This document shows positions 10,825 through 23,114 of a stretch of 64,000 bases of DNA, in pieces. This DNA is from Hofstenia miamia (Eukaryota > Xenacoelomorpha > Acoela > Hofsteniidae). The position numbers were made by a program, and so were the translations under genes. The first letter of the stretch is position 1; each line of letters opens with the position of its first letter. Location: the NCBI GenBank assembly GCA_900660155.1, contig CABFPE010000306.1:505407-569406 (forward strand), in the 5' to 3' direction. The notes under the pieces were generated by a model. The model saw only the letters and a list, made by a program, of their open reading frames with translations. It was not told the origin of the DNA and did not search any database.

Positions 10825-12537
10825 ACAGAGCGGTATTGCTATATATATAGAGGCTTATATAATATATACTATGTATAGAACTATTGGATAACACAGAGAT
10901 TTATATAGTTTGACATCTTCAGCTGTCATGAAGGTCAGCATTAAAGGAGCCATATTTCAATCAGCAGACAATTCTATGTCAATTCAAAAAAGGAACTCTT
11001 CAGTGAAGGGCAAGCAACTACAGGAAATAATTTAATTTAAGAATCTACTTGTGAATTAAATTAAATTCCGATACTAACAAGGCCGAAAATGGAGAAATGC
11101 AAAGCCCTTTGGCAAGTGCAATTAAATTTCGCGATTGAAGATTGGGAATGTTCCCTTTAGTATATACCCTATATGAAGCTATTTTTAAAGTTCCATCATT
11201 AAATTGTTTTTTTCTTGTACTATTTTAGAATCTTTTCCACAAGAAGTAATATTCTCTTTTGATCTACGACACAGAAATCTAATTGAATTTATATTTTGCT
11301 AACCCAATGGTGTATTCATTGACTATATTAGATGCAATTCTGTAAGCAAAATTTGATTGAATGAAGACGTTCGTAGTAGACATAATCGAAGATGCCTATT
11401 TATTAAATTACAATATTTATTAGTTCAACTGAAATGTAATGTATGTAAAGGCATCTCAAGAAAATGATATTTTAAATAAGAATTTTAAAGTGATTAAATA
11501 TTGTGTTTCAAAAATTACAACAGAAATGTATTCGTTGCATATAAATGGGATGACCTAAAATTTAATAAGATTAATACGGTTAAAATACGACTAACATTTT
11601 TATGCCAAGTTAATAAAGTCAAAATAATATGCAGGTGCTTGATGAATATAATCAAAGATGTATTGACTATTGAATCTATAGAAATTAGGGTAGGATGCAG
11701 ACGCTTTTTAAGCCTATGGTCTTAAATAGGCATACATATACAAAATCAAAGACTAATTTCTACAGGAATGTATGCCTTAGCTACATTGAACCAGTTTGCA
11801 TCAAAGTAAACTATTTTATCCAAGAATTAATTCTATTACAACTCTTGAGGTGCATGTCAAGATCATGTGATGAAGAAAGATGAATTTTTGGATCAAAACT
11901 GTCTTAACTAGTTTTTCTGCATTTTTTGAGACTAATATTCGTTCAGAAGTAAGGTGAGAATTAGCTTTGCAAAAATTTAAAAAATTAATGTGTCTCAGTT
12001 AAAATTTTGAATGTTTTATGTTAAAAAAGTACCTCTGCTTATGATATAGTTGGAAAGAAAATTAATGCTTAAACGCATGGATTTCAATGTCAAGAAAAAA
12101 TGGAGTATTGAACAATATTAAGATAATCAAATTTCATTTTTGAAATGCATAGCAAAAGAAATCATCTATTGTATAACTATCTCACTTTGGGTCACCCATA
12201 ATTTCCTATCATACAAGAAATTTCACGTTTGCAATTTTTTTGAGATTGTTAAAATTTAAATATTTTAAGAGTGTTGAACTAAATTTTGTAGAATATTGTG
12301 TTAAAGAGTTTTTTTTTCGATTTTGACAGACGAATATCAAATGTGCAGAAATGTGCTGAAAACTTGAAAATTGAGCTAGAATGAATGAGAAAATTGAAGC
12401 GTCACAAAAAATTAGATTTTAAGTGCATTCTTGCAACATAGGGTCAAAAATTAACTGTATATTTGAAGAAGTAAATACAGTGTTTAACAGACTTCCACAC
12501 AGAGTGCAATCAGCTTTTTTTCTCAGGAGGGGAACTA

Positions 12538-12575
<38 letters not shown>

Positions 12576-13249
12576 CCTATGTATATAATTTCTATATATG
12601 ATATATGAAGGGAATTTCGAAAACAGGCCTGTTAACTGATCCTAAACAATTATTAACTTTATATTACCAAAGATCTTAGAGCAATGTAACAAGTAAATTA
12701 AGAAGAATTTTGTTTCTAATTAGGAATAAAATGCTTGCATTAACGGAAATATCTCAGAAATCAATAAACAAAAAGTATAAATTATCAGCAAAGTTTGATT
12801 CAAAAACTTCATTAAGTTCTAATACATAATTGATTAAAATATCTTTTGTTTAAATTACTTGATTTCCATTTGATTTTAACTCCCGCAAAACTTGAGATTT
12901 GATTAATATTTTCTCATTTACAGTAAAAAATTATATGGAAGTCATAGTATTTTAGATATCAAATTTAAATTCAAAATTATATTTTAAAGTTGATTTAACA
13001 ATTAAATTTCTATTGTTAATGTAATTTATATATATTCTCCGAGTTTGTTAATTCTCTACGATGTTTCATTTCATTGATTAGCCTGAAACCTTTTATTTTA
13101 GAGAAGAAAATTGTTTGCTGCATTCAAAATTAGGAAAATCATTACAAAGTATTATTGATGTTCATATTTACATAACGTTACTTCTATAACAGAAAAAAAT
13201 TTAATACAAAATTGAAAAGCGTACAAAACTCATTTGCATCATTTACAAT
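10426..13249. other. No gene recognised
   Basis: Bases 10426-10531 are unique to this copy, and 10532-10606 match 39949-40025. TA arrays lie at 10779-10820 and 12539-12573. Short frames at 11501-11883 and 12423-12608 have no recognisable similarity and a random-looking composition. Only AT-rich intergenic or intronic sequence is apparent. Confidence 0.6.
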
Positions 13250-14947
13250 TTAGGAATCATCACTGACATTCGTAGCAGTGAATTGAACAGAAATAAATTC
13301 GTCTTTCTCAACCACCTTTATGTCCGATGAACAGAAACCATCTTTCGATTGTTGATTTTCATCTGAGGACCTCATCACTTGTGCGTTTTCCGCGTTGACA
13401 CTGATTAAGTCCATACTTTTGCTGAGGGTTGAGACCTCATTGTCTTTGGCCAAAGGAGAAAGACCTGGGGATTTCTTGGAGCCTGGCCGAGATCTTGAGG
13501 CATTCTCTATGGCCATCTTTGCATAGTTTGAAGTTGTCAGACAAGACCGTCTCCGGGCGTTCATCATTTGGCGTCTACAGGTAGTTTTAGAAGCTAACTC
13601 AATAGATCTTGCAATTTCACCCGAGTGTGGCTTATACTTAAAGGCACGACATAAAAGTACACCTTTTGAAGAATCCGAATTTTTTTCGCTGAAGGAAATG
13701 AATGCAAGATTCTCCGGATTGCGACCAATTCCAACAAATGTTAATCGATCAATCTTACATTCAAAAATATGCTCGATTTCTGAAGGCTTTTTTCCAATGA
13801 TTTTTGAAGGCATAATGTGCAAGTCACATGATACGGTTTCACTTTCACTTTGCGCCAATTTTTCAAAGACATTGTTGATGATGTCAATCCCATCGGGCTT
13901 CTTAACTTCGCATTCTCCAAGGTATTCGACTTTGAAACAAGCCCTTACCGGTATTTTCGAGGAACTGGGTTTTCGCATTGTTACAGATTCTCTTTGCACA
14001 GACGAATACAGTTCGCTATCTGAGGAGGACTCTGTCGACTCCATCGTTAAGCGCTTCATCTGAGGAGAGCTTATCTTCCCTTTTAGAGGGCAAGAGCAAA
14101 ATAATTTAAATGCCTGTGAAACCACCGCAGCTTCAATATCGCATTTAAGCACATAACAGATAAAGCTGGAGTCGCTAGCATTTGAGGGGTTCAAATCTCT
14201 AGCCACAAAAGCGAATTCTCTTGGTGACTCCGATCCAACAATCCACAATTTAATGTAATAAGCTGCGTAGCTAGCCAGAAGACGTTGTTTCTTAGGCTCC
14301 ACAAGTTTAAGCAAGGTTCCTTCAAGCATTAGAAATACAGCTTGCGCCTTAGATTTGCTGTTGAAATTTCCTTGTGAAAATTGTCTGATACATGTCGAAA
14401 CAGCATTTCTCTTATTTTCATTGTTCATTTGATCTTCTGATAAGGTGACTTTCCCCAATAGTTTGGCAGAAAACATTTCATGTAGTTTTGGAAGATTTTG
14501 CTTCTTGTTTTCGTTTGAATCATTAACTTTAATCTCTCTATGACAATGAAGACATTGTACATGAATTGCACCAGAGTGATAAACTAGTCTCTTTCGCAGT
14601 TTACGAAATCGACAGTGGCACTGACCTGAACGTATTACTGACTTGCAAAATGATGAGAATTTTTTAGTTTTTAAAGGTGAGTTTCTTTGAAATGAGTTTC
14701 GCCTAACTCTTAAGTAGTAATTTTCGAGTGAACCACGCCGTTGCTGTGTGTAATTCAAAAGAGCACAGCGCGCAACGAGAGAATAACTGCGTCTACTCAA
14801 TCGATACGATGCATTAGCAGAACAGTTTACCGATTCCGAATTAATTTGTAATGAAGGGACAGATGCGTTTTCTTTTTTACTATCCACGGTTGGACTAGCA
14901 GATCGGGTGCGTCTAATAATCCCATTCTCTGATGATAGCTCCATCAA
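13250..14947 (-). CDS. FE65/APBB-like adaptor with two PTB domains, single exon, no WW domain
   Basis: An uninterrupted 565-aa frame. Residues ~159-284 match the first PTB domain of FE65 proteins: FSAKLLGKVTLSEDQM parallels human FAVRSLGWVEVPEEEL, NAVSTCIRQFSQ parallels IAVNNCIQQLAQ, then IKLWIVGS, REFAFVARD and CYVLKCD. Residues ~335-457 match the second PTB domain: VEYLGECEVKKPDGIDIIN, then DRLTFVGIGRNPENLAFI, and CRAFKYKPHSGEIARSI. FE65 proteins bind the NPxY tails of APP-type receptors and of LRP through these domains and can act with nuclear partners. The WW domain normally N-terminal to PTB1 is absent; instead residues 45-140 are Arg-rich with a Cys/His cluster (CHC at 110-112, CLHC at 132-135). 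The lack of introns over both PTB domains suggests a retrocopy or strong intron loss. The frame is intact, so it is probably under selection. The start is the first in-frame ATG. Confidence 0.75.
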   Translation of the reverse strand: MMELSSENGIIRRTRSASPTVDSKKENASVPSLQINSESVNCSANASYRLSRRSYSLVARCALLNYTQQRRGSLENYYLRVRRNSFQRNSPLKTKKFSSFCKSVIRSGQCHCRFRKLRKRLVYHSGAIHVQCLHCHREIKVNDSNENKKQNLPKLHEMFSAKLLGKVTLSEDQMNNENKRNAVSTCIRQFSQGNFNSKSKAQAVFLMLEGTLLKLVEPKKQRLLASYAAYYIKLWIVGSESPREFAFVARDLNPSNASDSSFICYVLKCDIEAAVVSQAFKLFCSCPLKGKISSPQMKRLTMESTESSSDSELYSSVQRESVTMRKPSSSKIPVRACFKVEYLGECEVKKPDGIDIINNVFEKLAQSESETVSCDLHIMPSKIIGKKPSEIEHIFECKIDRLTFVGIGRNPENLAFISFSEKNSDSSKGVLLCRAFKYKPHSGEIARSIELASKTTCRRQMMNARRRSCLTTSNYAKMAIENASRSRPGSKKSPGLSPLAKDNEVSTLSKSMDLISVNAENAQVMRSSDENQQSKDGFCSSDIKVVEKDEFISVQFTATNVSDDS

Positions 14948-16427
14948 TTATTTATGCTTTAGAAACACAATGTGTTAACAAGTGCATTGAAATGGGGAAT
15001 ATTTCCAATTACTTAATGCAATGAAAATTCAATAGGAAGGTAAACTAGCGCTTAAAAACTAGATAAATATAATATGTTTAAAATGAAGTGAATCGAGAGA
15101 CCGCAAGACCAAGAGCAGCCATATCGGACAATTTTTTATACATTAATTCGGTTGCTTTCAATCAAAAGCGAATGCTCAAAATTCATTTTCATTGGCTGAA
15201 TTTGAAATATTCCTGCTTCAGAACAAATTCATCTATTCACCGCAAAAATGTGCAAATATCTTAAAAATTAGCATAAAACAGTTGGACATCTGAGAAATTT
15301 AGATTTATAATCTACTAATAAAATATTTTAGCATTGTAAAAGTTTTACAGATTACTAATTATATTAAATGCAGCTGACACAAAGAAAATTTTCTTTTGAT
15401 TTTACAAATTAAATTTCGGTCAAAAGTATTAAATACCTTTTCTCTCTAAAATCGAAATAAATCGTTCAAAAGAAGTTAGATCAGCCATCTAAGTCCTTTG
15501 ACTTTAGTAAATATATAACTTAGCTCTCCTAATATTTGTTGTGGGTGTCTGGGAATATCTTACTTATGGTTACGTTACCTTCTTTCCTTAACTTTAGCAT
15601 GCTTTTACAACTATGTGTATCTCGATGTAGTTGGATTATACGACTATAGGTACTGTGTGTGCCCCATCTCAACTTTAAACAGGTATTTAAAAAAAAATTC
15701 AATGATCTTTCTTGAAAGCACACCGAATTTCTATTTATACCTGTGTAAATAAGAAGTCTTTGAAGTCAATTAGATTTGAACGACGAAGGAAATAACACAA
15801 GTTGTTTCCAATGAAAGCATTTCCACTTAATTTCAGTAGGCAATTTTTAATATGCTATCAATAATTTATGTAACGTAATGAATTTCTAAATTATACATAG
15901 GAAAATTTCCGACATTGCAGATTATTTGATTTTCAACAGAGCGGAAATTTAAGCAATTTTATTTTTTGATTAGAAGTGTATCTCTTAAAGTGTGTTTAAA
16001 GTGTGTTAATTAGAGGTGTGCAAGACCAGTAATATCTAGTCCTGTTTGGTCTCAGTAGTGATTGCCGTGTTTAATTTTTGCTATCACATATAAAATTAGA
16101 ATTTTTTTTATTTCATAATGAAAATATTCAATGTAACTAGGCTAATATATGTGGCTAAAGAGTAACACATCAAAGTAACTGGTGACACTAATATTAAGCG
16201 TATTATTTTTAAGTAAATGGAATGCTTAATGTATACCATAGTACTATCACACTGTACAGTGATCTATCTATTAACACTAAAATTAAAAATTGGTCAGATG
16301 AATGGTCATTTGGCAAATATGTGATTAGCTTAAACAATTACGTAATTCTACACGTCATGTCAATTTATCCAATATCACATGCAACAATTTCTAGAAATTA
16401 TTGTTAATTTTCTATGGAAAGGTTGGC
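14948..16427. other. No gene recognised
   Basis: AT-rich sequence upstream of the FE65-like gene. Its promoter should lie here, but I see no clear core elements. A short minus-strand frame at 15529-15723 has no recognisable similarity. Confidence 0.5.
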
Positions 16428-17013
16428 TCACTTTTTCATTAACCAAAATTTATTCATGTGCATACAAGTACGAATATCGTTTTCATGCTGACCATCTGGA
16501 TCAGTGATAGAAGGGAGGCCCCACTGGACAGATTTCTTGGTTTGCTCTCGAATCAAACTTGTGAACGAACCGTAATTTCTAACCTTCGGCTCGGCTCGCC
16601 AAGGAAAATTTTTCAATGAGTCTCGTTTCAGGTCAGTATTTTTTTTAAAAATATTGTGTTCTCAAATTTTTTTCAATGCTCTTCCTATTATTTAATAAAC
16701 ATTTCTAAAATACGATTATAAGTAAGGAATATTGAATGAAAAAATAAGAAAAATCTCCATAATCAAATTAACAAGCAGCACTATAAATTTGGTTTGCTTA
16801 AAAACGGCTCGTTTTGGGCTCGTTGTATATCCAATGCTCTGCTCAAGCTCGGCTCGGCTCGGATCGTTAGAAGCTCGGCTCGTTGACAAGTCTGTCTCGA
16901 ATCATGTGCTGAACTCTGCCCCACCAAATATATTTTCTCCAAATACTATTTGGCAACATTTCATTGCCCCATATAGCTTCTGTAAAGATTTTCATATCAC
17001 TTCTGCCGCAGCT
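16428..17013 (-). pseudogene. Unrecognised exon-like reading frame interrupted by a hAT MITE
   Basis: On the minus strand a possible acceptor (TTTATTCAG, near 17013) is followed by an open frame containing KIFTEAIWGNEMLP and KYIWWGRVQHMIRE. This is cut by the MITE at 16554-16894 and resumes in the same frame with QTKKSVQWGLPSITDPDG. Without the insert and one copy of its 8-bp target duplication the frame is continuous for about 80 codons. The composition looks like real protein rather than random translation, but I do not recognise the family. It could be an exon of a lost gene or of another mobile element. Confidence 0.4.
16554..16894 (+). mobile_element. hAT-type MITE, 'CTCGGCTCG' family, copy 1
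   Basis: A 341-bp element with inverted termini (CAAACTTGTGAACGAACCG at the left, CGGCTCGTTGACAAGTCTG at the right) flanked by a perfect 8-bp target duplication TCTCGAAT (16546-16553 and 16895-16902). Subterminal GGCTCG/CGAGCC repeats fill both ends. An 8-bp duplication and CA(G/A)-beginning termini are typical of hAT transposons. It is nonautonomous, with no transposase. Confidence 0.85.
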
Positions 17014-17986
17014 GAATAAATACTTTGAATCATTTATGGCTTAGAAGATGCAGAACCTAATTTCACATTTTTTGCAGTACTACCACTAGAAAAGAAATTT
17101 TTTCCGAAACTAATCTATCCTAATTCATCCTTAATGTTAAATGGTAAATATCATTATAAAATGAAATTCAGTTTTAGCTTTAAAGAGCTTTTATTAATCA
17201 GTTTTTTATCCAGTATAAACTGCTACGAGACGGAAAAATAAGCGAATTATCTTGAATTTTAATGTATTATGTTTTTGAATAATTTATTGAAAGTACTTAA
17301 TAAGGATGATTTCAAAAAATATCTAAGACTTAAAAAGAATATTCATGATATGTTGTCCCTTCGATGCTGCAATAAACTAGAGATTGTCAGTCTTTGAAAA
17401 CCTGTTTTTTCCAATTTGCATTTTTTTAGTAAGAAAACATTTCGAATCACTGCAAAATTTCTAGATATTAAGAATATTGATTATTGTTCCTTTATATTAT
17501 TGAGATGTTTTTTTGGATAAAAAATTCATGAAATTCGTTATATTAGTATATATGTATTTATTAGCCACCATATGGCAGCATAAAATTTGATTTTTCAATA
17601 ACATCGATCATATATAGAATGATATCTATTTTGAATTGAAAATCGCCTACACGATTTTTCAAAAATTGCATATAAAAATACTTGCCGAAAACGGGCACCA
17701 AAAATTCTACCAACTACAGGCCTGAAATAATAGTTGAAAGCCCGCTCTGACTACTACTATTACTACAAAGACCATGCTTCGAATTACCAATTGAAATAAA
17801 CATCGTAGCCACACCGTGAATCATTGTAATATTGTCACGTTTAAGTCTGACAGAAGACAGGACATAATCTTACAATTAACAGTGATCATCAATTTAATTA
17901 TTTTGCACTCGAAAGTAATAAAATGATACAACTAAATGTAGTACGAAACGAAGAAGTTCTACTTGCTTATAGAGATTCGCCAATTT
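17014..17986. other. No gene recognised
   Basis: AT-rich sequence without long frames or clear repeats on either strand. Confidence 0.5.
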
Positions 17987-17996
17987 TAGAATATTG

Positions 17997-18203
17997 TAGT
18001 GCGGACATGCACGAGCCAGCCGGGCGTAAGGGAGGGCGGGCATCGAGCGCTCAAATAACCGGGCATATGTTATGTTCGCTTAAATAAACTCAGGTATATA
18101 ATCAAAAGATAATATAATAATAACGTAAATTTTTTACTGCTTTTAAAAAGTGTTGAAATATTTTATAGCAGTAGGAATGGTATGTTCATTTACGTTGTTT
18201 TCA

Positions 18204-18261
<58 letters not shown>

Positions 18262-18801
18262 AAGTCTATTGAATTTCTTATGAAATTTGTTTCATTAGTA
18301 TACTTTTTGTTGAAAATGTTACATACGCTTAAGATTTACTATGATGTTATCACCGCACTTCACCTACAGAACTTAAGTGCGCGATGGATGGACCGGTCTT
18401 GTAAAAAACAATTATATAACACAGTTTATGGCATATAATTTGTATTTTCATAAGTTGTTCCAAATGATTAGAAGCGAGCCTTAAAAAGCAAATGGGTGCA
18501 GGACGAGCACAGGCAGTGTTAAGTCTACAAATACAAAACACTAATCTCTGCATTATTTTGATAGAATTAATAAATTTTATAAGAGTCGTAAAAAGTTTCT
18601 CACTAAGAGACAAAATTATATAATACTTTTGTGTATTTTGATTTAATTTCGTAGCATTTTACGTATTTCTCAATAGGTGGCGGGCGGATCGGACCACCCG
18701 TTCCTGCCCGATGAATTCCAACGGGGGTGGACACCGGACATTGGAAGATAGACGGGCGCAGACCGGGCATGGGCAGCGTCAAATCTAAAAATGCAAAACA
18801 C
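17997..18801. mobile_element. GC-rich composite MITE, hAT-like
   Basis: The segment is bounded by a 10-bp direct repeat TAGAATATTG (17987-17996 and 18802-18811). Both ends are unusually GC-rich (GAGCCAGCCGGGCG on the left, CGGGCGCAGACCGGGCATGG on the right) in otherwise ~30% GC DNA. A degenerate copy of the right end (GGGTGCAGGACGAGCACAGG, then CAAAACAC) lies inside at about 18490-18543, and a TA array at 18211-18260. A hAT-like nonautonomous element with an internal or nested copy is the best fit. Confidence 0.5.
18211..18260. repeat. (TA)n microsatellite
   Basis: About 25 uninterrupted AT units inside the GC-rich composite element. Confidence 0.95.
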
Positions 18802-19194
18802 TAGAATATTGGCTATGCATTTATTTGATTTACTTATATATAATTTCATCTAATGGCTTATATTTTTGATGTCACAGTTACAAAAAGCTAATTTATTTTT
18901 AATGATTGCTAATAATAGCATTTACCTTTGTATATATTTGTGAGTAAACATACCATATAGCCGCTATCGTGTGATTCCATAGCATAAAAGTAATTACGAG
19001 AAAGGTGCTCTTAAAGAAGGAAGCAGTGCGTCAACTAACAGCATTTCCTGTCATCCCCGTACAACTAAGTAATTTTAAAATATGAATTTTATTAAAAATA
19101 CATTATCCAGAATATACTTAAAATGGACACAGCTTCTGCTTAATATAAACTGAATTGTATATTTTTATTCATTCATTTTCTGTAACTGAATACC

Positions 19195-19843
19195 AGAGTT
19201 GGAACCGGCCACTGACCGGTCTGTGCCCAGCCGGTTTTTGCCGGGCTAGAATAATCATTCAGGCTGGCAAAAATATGCCGGTCTAAACCGGCCGAGTTCT
19301 TAGCCAAAAAAATATTAAAATTGGTAAAGATCAGAGTCAAGACAAAGAGCAATAAATTAATTTTGGAGGGACAGTTTTAAAAAACATTTTGAAAAATGGA
19401 ACAAAAATATCACTTGTAGGTTGTAAACCTGTTTTTTCGTAACGTGGTGTGTGCGAGTGTGTGTGTATATGTAAACCTCATTACATGTAGATTGAGTTAG
19501 ACTGACATTAACAATTTAGTCTCTCACGTATCATTTCAAAGAAGCGGTCACTATTAGATAGTGCTTCCGTTGAATCATTAAGCGTATTAAAGGAAGCTTG
19601 TTCTAACGGTCAATGACCATAGTATTTTTCTATAATTTTAAATTTTTTATATTTTTCTATATATTTTGGTTTATAACATTTTTTTAATATATTATTCTGC
19701 TCCGTTTTCAATTATCTTTTTATGAGGTTATATGAGAATACAAATTTACATTTTTACCGGCCAGAGCTGGCCGGGCAAACGATGTCATTCACCGGCCACA
19801 GGCCGGACCAAGCCTAATTATTTCCAGCCGGTTCCAACTATGC
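19195..19843. mobile_element. hAT-type MITE, 'ACCGGCC' family
   Basis: The ends carry AGTTGGAACCGGC and its inverse GCCGGTTCCAACT, with GC-rich subterminal CCGGCC/GGCCGG repeats. The flanks are TGAATACC (19187-19194) and TGAGTACC (19844-19851), an 8-bp target duplication with one mismatch. It has no transposase, is about 650 bp long, and is a nonautonomous hAT-type element. Confidence 0.75.
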
Positions 19844-19851
19844 TGAGTACC

Positions 19852-21039
19852 CGTCTAACTAATCATAATAAATAACTCCAAAACAGCTTCTTAGAAAGCA
19901 TCCAATTTTCAATTATTCAATTCTATATACATAATATACGATGCTTTCAAACGATTTTATTTTATAATAAACTGATCTTAAACAATTTATCACAAGATTT
20001 ACAACAATCCATTCTATGAATTTATAATATTATAAAGAATCTATAATTATTTAGAAAATTTATACAATAAAAATTGAATACGTTTTTAAATAGCTTCATT
20101 AGCAATCGACATGTAGCTACAAAATTTATATAAAAAAACAATGGTATACATGGTGCATTTTTTAAGATTAGGTTTGTATTAAAAATGGAATCTCGTAGGA
20201 ACAATTTTGGATTCCATACAAGTTTTCATAAATGATTTGTCTGATTTAAGAACATGTGGCGTTATACAATATGCAATGATATAATATTATTTAATTTTAA
20301 CGGCGTTGAATCTTTTAAATACATAGGAAATATTTTGGAATCTTATTTAAATTTCGAAAAATAACTAACTAGCACTATCAGAAAAGTGCCCATATCGATT
20401 AAAGCAAATTATCTTAATTTCTCAAAAACTTCCCGCAAAAGCAAAAATTCCATTCATTCTTACTCAAGTATTAAATCATTTCAACGATGCTAACATACTT
20501 TAATCAGATACAAATAAAAAATTTCTCAGAAAATTTTAGATGCAACTAAATTTGCCTATCAAAGTAGCAGTTAATAATCATAGCTATAACAAGAATAATT
20601 AATACGGATAAATCTCAAAATTATTTCTACATCCGCAATGTTATATCTAATATAAACGTTATAATATTGTTCTTCAAAATAATTAACAATAATTTTCCAT
20701 TTAAAAAATGCCTTTCTTCTTTCAAAATTAATGAAAAAACAAAACAAAAGAACGCATATAATTGAACCAATTAGGTATAAGAAGCGAATAATGAAAAACT
20801 TTTCTAAACACAGCTACATTTATAAATGAAATACCAAAAATACATCAAACAAATTCATAGATCAAAAAATTTTTAGATGGATTTTAAAAAATACATTGGT
20901 GGTTCGCACAGTTGAATGAAATTAATATTATGCTACTTCTAGAAACTGATATTTCAGAGTATCACAAGATTTTTGCTACATTTAGATATATCACATACCT
21001 AAATATTTTTCAGGTAAAAAATAAAATTTTCTAGGATGT
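19852..21039. other. No gene recognised
   Basis: Very AT-rich. Faint, frame-broken stretches (for example a plus-strand FKYIGNILES-like piece near 20310 and KTSRKSKNSIHSYS near 20425) could be remains of a LINE C-terminal region, but this is too weak to annotate. Confidence 0.35.
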
Positions 21040-21267
21040 TTTTGTTTTCAACAGGTGTACACCCTTGCACAGAAAGATTCGCACACAAGGTTTCTTCCAT
21101 ATTTTCTCTGCCCACTTTATTTGCTTAACTTTTTCATTGATCAGAGCAAAAGCGTCTTGCTGCTGCATCACAGATTTGGAAAGAAGTAGAACCAACAGTA
21201 AATTTTTCCACGATGTTTTCAATAATTTTGAAGCAGCTGATAATACTCAGCCTAAAGAAGTCCAGGA

Positions 21268-21613
21268 CAGACTTGTCAACGAGCCAAGCCGAACCGAGCC
21301 GAGCTTGAGCACACTATTTGATATACAACGAACCCAAAACGAGCTTATTTTAAAGCAAGTTTATAGTTCTGCTTGTTAATTTGATTATGGAGATTTTTCT
21401 TAGTTTTTGCAGTCAGTATGCCTTTCCTATAATCTTAATTAAGAAATGTTTATTAAATAATAGGAAGATGTATGTAAAAAATTCTTTGAGCACAATATTT
21501 TAAAAAAAAATACTAAGCTAAAACGAGCATCATTCAAACGAGCCGAACTCATACAAAATTTAAAAGAGCCGAGCCGAGCCGAGTTTGGAAATATCAGCTC
21601 GTTGACTAATCTG
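21268..21613 (-). mobile_element. hAT-type MITE, 'CTCGGCTCG' family, copy 2
   Basis: A 346-bp element inverted relative to the 16554 copy, starting CAGACTTGTCAACGAGCC and ending GCTCGTTGACTAATCTG. It is flanked by GTCCAGGA and GTACAGGA, an 8-bp target duplication with one mismatch. The host sequence around it carries a minus-strand exon-like frame (about 21040-21740, one stop visible), as for copy 1. Confidence 0.85.
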
Positions 21614-21759
21614 GTACAGGAAGAACACACTCGAAACGCAGGTTGAATAGCATGTCCTAGTCCAATTACATGCCTACAGCCACTGAGTTTGGAAGAATTA
21701 GACCCAAGATAGTGAGGTCGGCAATCGAATTATCAGAAGGATCCTCAATAATGCTTATC

Positions 21760-23114
21760 ATCTGGTGGGCAGAGTTGCAACTCAAACTGTCGATGTAGCA
21801 AAAAATTTTTGTAGTTGTTATAGTTCATATTTTAGCGATTTAAAAATGTTATATTAAAAATTATTTTTGATGTATAGCAACTGTCAATTTGTAGAGGTTA
21901 CAAACAATCTTTACATCTAGCTATTCAGGTTTTAAAGTTGTGACAGGAATTTTAAGTCGACTGTATATCAGTTTTCATTAGCATCAAATGAATAACACAA
22001 AGTGAAACAGCAATTCTGTTTGCTTAGAATTTTCAGATAATCTTAAAGTTAAGAAAAGCTTTACATGCATGCGCAAAAATTCAGGGTTGGTGAAATTTAA
22101 CTTCGGAATATAATGAGTGACACATATTTGGACATGAGTCAGTCTTGGAACGAGGAATAGAACAAATGTGTCAAATTTACAAAAAGTGTATATTCAGCAA
22201 TGTCCACTAAAATCAAACCCAACGCAGTGAATGTTGTATATTGTTACATTAACATATGGTATATTCTTCTCTAAGACTTGACTTGAAATTTTTTATTTGA
22301 ATGTGTAAATTTTATGACAAGCTTCTGACACCCAATTTTGTCTAACAAACCAAAAAATAAACGAATATATATTAGCGATGATAAAAAAATTAATCAAATT
22401 TTTATTAAATTTATTGGAGTGGGCTAGAGCCTAAATCTTCACCCTTATCCATCCCTGAGGACGCAATGCTACTAATTTAGTAAAGAACTATACTGCAGCT
22501 ACAGAACAATAATTAAGACTCAAATAATCATGATTTTTAAATCCCATGGGGTTAGTATTTAACGGAAAATATTGCTTTTTCCACAGATAGTTCGGTCAAC
22601 CTCTATTGGAAGCAAATTCAGAGCTCGCAGCAGCAAAATTTTAATACGTAAGTGAAAGAGGGATACTTCTGTACTGTGATGCTTGTTCAGATTTTGGATA
22701 TCTTTATTAGGCTTATGGGATCAACAACGAACTTTTACTGTTTCTTTATGTGTAGCCAGCCATTTTGAGCCCTTGATTCATGCAGTGCGCAGTCAGAAGC
22801 CGTTGGGTGATTTGCCTCAATGGGACAGCGAAGAGGCAAGGCAAAAAACGAAAATGAAAGAAAAGCACTCCTGCATTCCATGGTGATGTCAAATTAGGAT
22901 ATCCAACAAACTCTTTAAAAAGTATTATAAGAAATGGCAATCTGCAAAACAAAATTTTCATATATAAAATAATAATTTATTTACAAGTAATTGGCCAATA
23001 GCTTTAGTAATTAAATAGAAGTTCTTAATGTAGATTTTGCTTAGATTGCCAATTAGATATTACCTACCTGAATATTTTATAAATGAAATGTATATTAAGC
23101 AAGAAAAATGCTAA
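21760..23114. other. No gene recognised
   Basis: No convincing coding signal. Overlapping short frames at 22683-22961 on both strands have no recognisable family. The homology to the NDC1 3' flank starts at about 23120. Confidence 0.4.

Noticed and set aside
13698-14063. 121-aa plus-strand frame
   Set aside because: It is antisense to the FE65-like gene and lacks recognisable features.
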